A DNA stretch of 15,064 nt, from the NCBI GenBank assembly GCA_004296815.1, contig SCVT01000718.1, forward strand, positions 1-15,064, read 5' to 3'. The position numbers were made by a program, and so were the translations under genes. The notes below the pieces were generated by a model, which was given only the letters and a program-made list of their open reading frames with translations, searched no databases and was not told the origin of the DNA. Below, piece after piece: positions 14,323 to 15,064 of the stretch. Positions within the stretch are counted from its first letter, which is position 1; each line of letters starts with the position of its first letter. The DNA comes from Reyranella sp. (GTDB lineage: Bacteria; Pseudomonadota; Alphaproteobacteria; Reyranellales; Reyranellaceae).

Positions 14323-14860
14323 AGGCGACCGAGGTGCGCGCACCGAAGCTGGTGCGCGCCGGCACGCCGCCACGATGCAGGATCCCGCCCTCGAACACCG
14401 CGAGGCGGCCGGGCAGCGGCGCCACGGCGTGGCGTGGCTCGCCCGCCTGGTCGTAGAAGATCGTCTCGCCCTGCCAGTCCTTCTCCCAGTCGGGATTGGC
14501 GAAGTAGAGCGCGGTGACGCCGGGCACGATGTCGTGATGCGGGTTCTGGTGGTCGCCGAACAGGTGGGCGTTGGCGTGCACGCGCTCGAGCTTCAGGGTC
14601 GTTCCGGCGAACAGCTCGGCGGTCTTGGCGACGACGCTGTCGTGCCAGCTCCGGAGCAGCGGGTTGGCGGCGAAGAACTCCGGTGCGAACTCCGACTTCC
14701 AGTGACGGATGCGCTCGGTCGCCTCGGTATCGTAGTCCGACAGGCTGAACGACTGGCGCGACAGGATCTCGTGCAGCACGCGCACGAAGTCGGGCTTGAA
14801 GAGACCATCGACCACGAACAGGCGCTGCTCGCCCAGCGGCCGGGACTCGACGCTGCTCAT
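14303..14860 (-). CDS. 2OG-Fe(II) oxygenase, second type
   Basis: 185 aa. The core has NPHHDIVPGVTALYFANPDW with His108 and Asp110, then GETIFYDQAGEPRHAVAPLP, GRLAVFEGGILHRGG with His162, and Arg175 in GARTSVAFKF: the complete HxD...H...R set of 2OG-Fe(II) oxygenases (2OG-FeII_Oxy_3-like). The substrate is unknown. It is not a close copy of the 13858 oxygenase. Its ATG overlaps the stop of the upstream gene running off the right edge (ATGA), so it belongs to another minus-strand operon. Its 3' end overlaps the plus-strand oxygenase by 20 bp. It may serve the lasso locus or the unknown upstream gene. Confidence 0.85.
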   Translation of the reverse strand: MSSVESRPLGEQRLFVVDGLFKPDFVRVLHEILSRQSFSLSDYDTEATERIRHWKSEFAPEFFAANPLLRSWHDSVVAKTAELFAGTTLKLERVHANAHLFGDHQNPHHDIVPGVTALYFANPDWEKDWQGETIFYDQAGEPRHAVAPLPGRLAVFEGGILHRGGVPARTSFGARTSVAFKFAVT

Positions 14861-15064
14861 GCCAGCACCTTGGCGATCTCGTCGTCGACGCGGCCCAGCA
14901 GCTCGTGGCGTCGCGGATAGGCAAGGGCGTGGACGGGCACGGTCTCGGCCACCTGCCCTGCGAACCGCATCTGGCGGGCGAGGCGATCGGGCGCGTGGTA
15001 GCGGATGTTCATCGCCGAGGAGAGGAGCGCGCGCGCGAGCGCCGTGCCGGCAAGACGCGTCGAG
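14857..15064 (-). CDS. C-terminal part of an unrecognised protein
   Basis: The visible 68 codons (5' end beyond the right edge) read through to a TGA at 14857-14859. The segment includes ALARALLSSAMNIRYHAPDR, then RQMRFAGQVAETVPVHALAY and a basic-acidic end RVDDEIAKVLA. It is probably helical and cytoplasmic, with no membrane segment or known motif seen. The stop overlaps the start of the 2OG-Fe(II) oxygenase, so the two are likely functionally linked. No family was recognised. Confidence 0.7.
   Translation of the reverse strand, partial: STRLAGTALARALLSSAMNIRYHAPDRLARQMRFAGQVAETVPVHALAYPRRHELLGRVDDEIAKVLA

Noticed and set aside
1..15064. tRNA, rRNA, CRISPR arrays, insertion sequences, attachment sites
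   Set aside because: No cloverleaf-like segment, regularly spaced repeat, transposase motif or flanking target duplication was seen on reading both strands.

Overview
The window is GC-rich (upper 60s percent, estimated by eye), densely packed and free of RNA genes, transposases and CRISPR arrays. Gene types, codon use and the fatty-acid/SDR/LLM/LolA mix suggest a soil- or water-type alphaproteobacterium. That placement is inference; no marker gene is present. No gene-free stretch exceeds about 120 bases.

Left part (1-9255), ordinary chromosome: a divergent pair of related secreted proteins whose first codons form a 39-bp perfect inverted repeat (1-39 / 127-165). Then come a small exported protein and an SDR (minus strand), a YkvA/DUF1232 membrane protein (plus), and a minus-strand run LolA - GNAT acetyltransferase - acyl-CoA synthetase - EamA permease. 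Divergent from this run are a luciferase-like flavin monooxygenase and a large membrane protein fused to a spermidine-synthase-like domain (plus).

Right part (9252-15064), a RiPP locus: the minus strand carries, in transcription order, a transglutaminase-like leader peptidase (B2, 13092-12679), an asparagine-synthetase-like cyclase (C, 12676-10994), a PqqD-like recognition protein (B1, 10973-10689), a 54-residue precursor peptide (A, 10587-10423) and a nucleotidyltransferase-family protein (10460 or 10403 to 9252). This is a lasso peptide biosynthesis cluster. The precursor leader matches YxxPxLxxxGxxxxxT exactly, the expected cut follows the residue after Thr33, and the 20-residue core has one acidic residue, Asp9. 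That predicts a 9-residue macrolactam Ser1-Asp9 with a very polar, Lys/Arg-rich tail. The leader would be bound by B1, removed by B2, and the core cyclised by C with ATP.

Divergent from B2, with 43 bp between starts, is a two-gene plus-strand unit: a phytanoyl-CoA-dioxygenase-like protein with a damaged iron site, then an intact 2OG-Fe(II) oxygenase, overlapping ATGA. A third 2OG-Fe(II) oxygenase converges on them from the minus strand and is translationally coupled to an unrecognised gene running off the right edge. These may be tailoring enzymes for the peptide, but that link rests on position only. No exporter, isopeptidase, TonB receptor or kinase is visible in the window.
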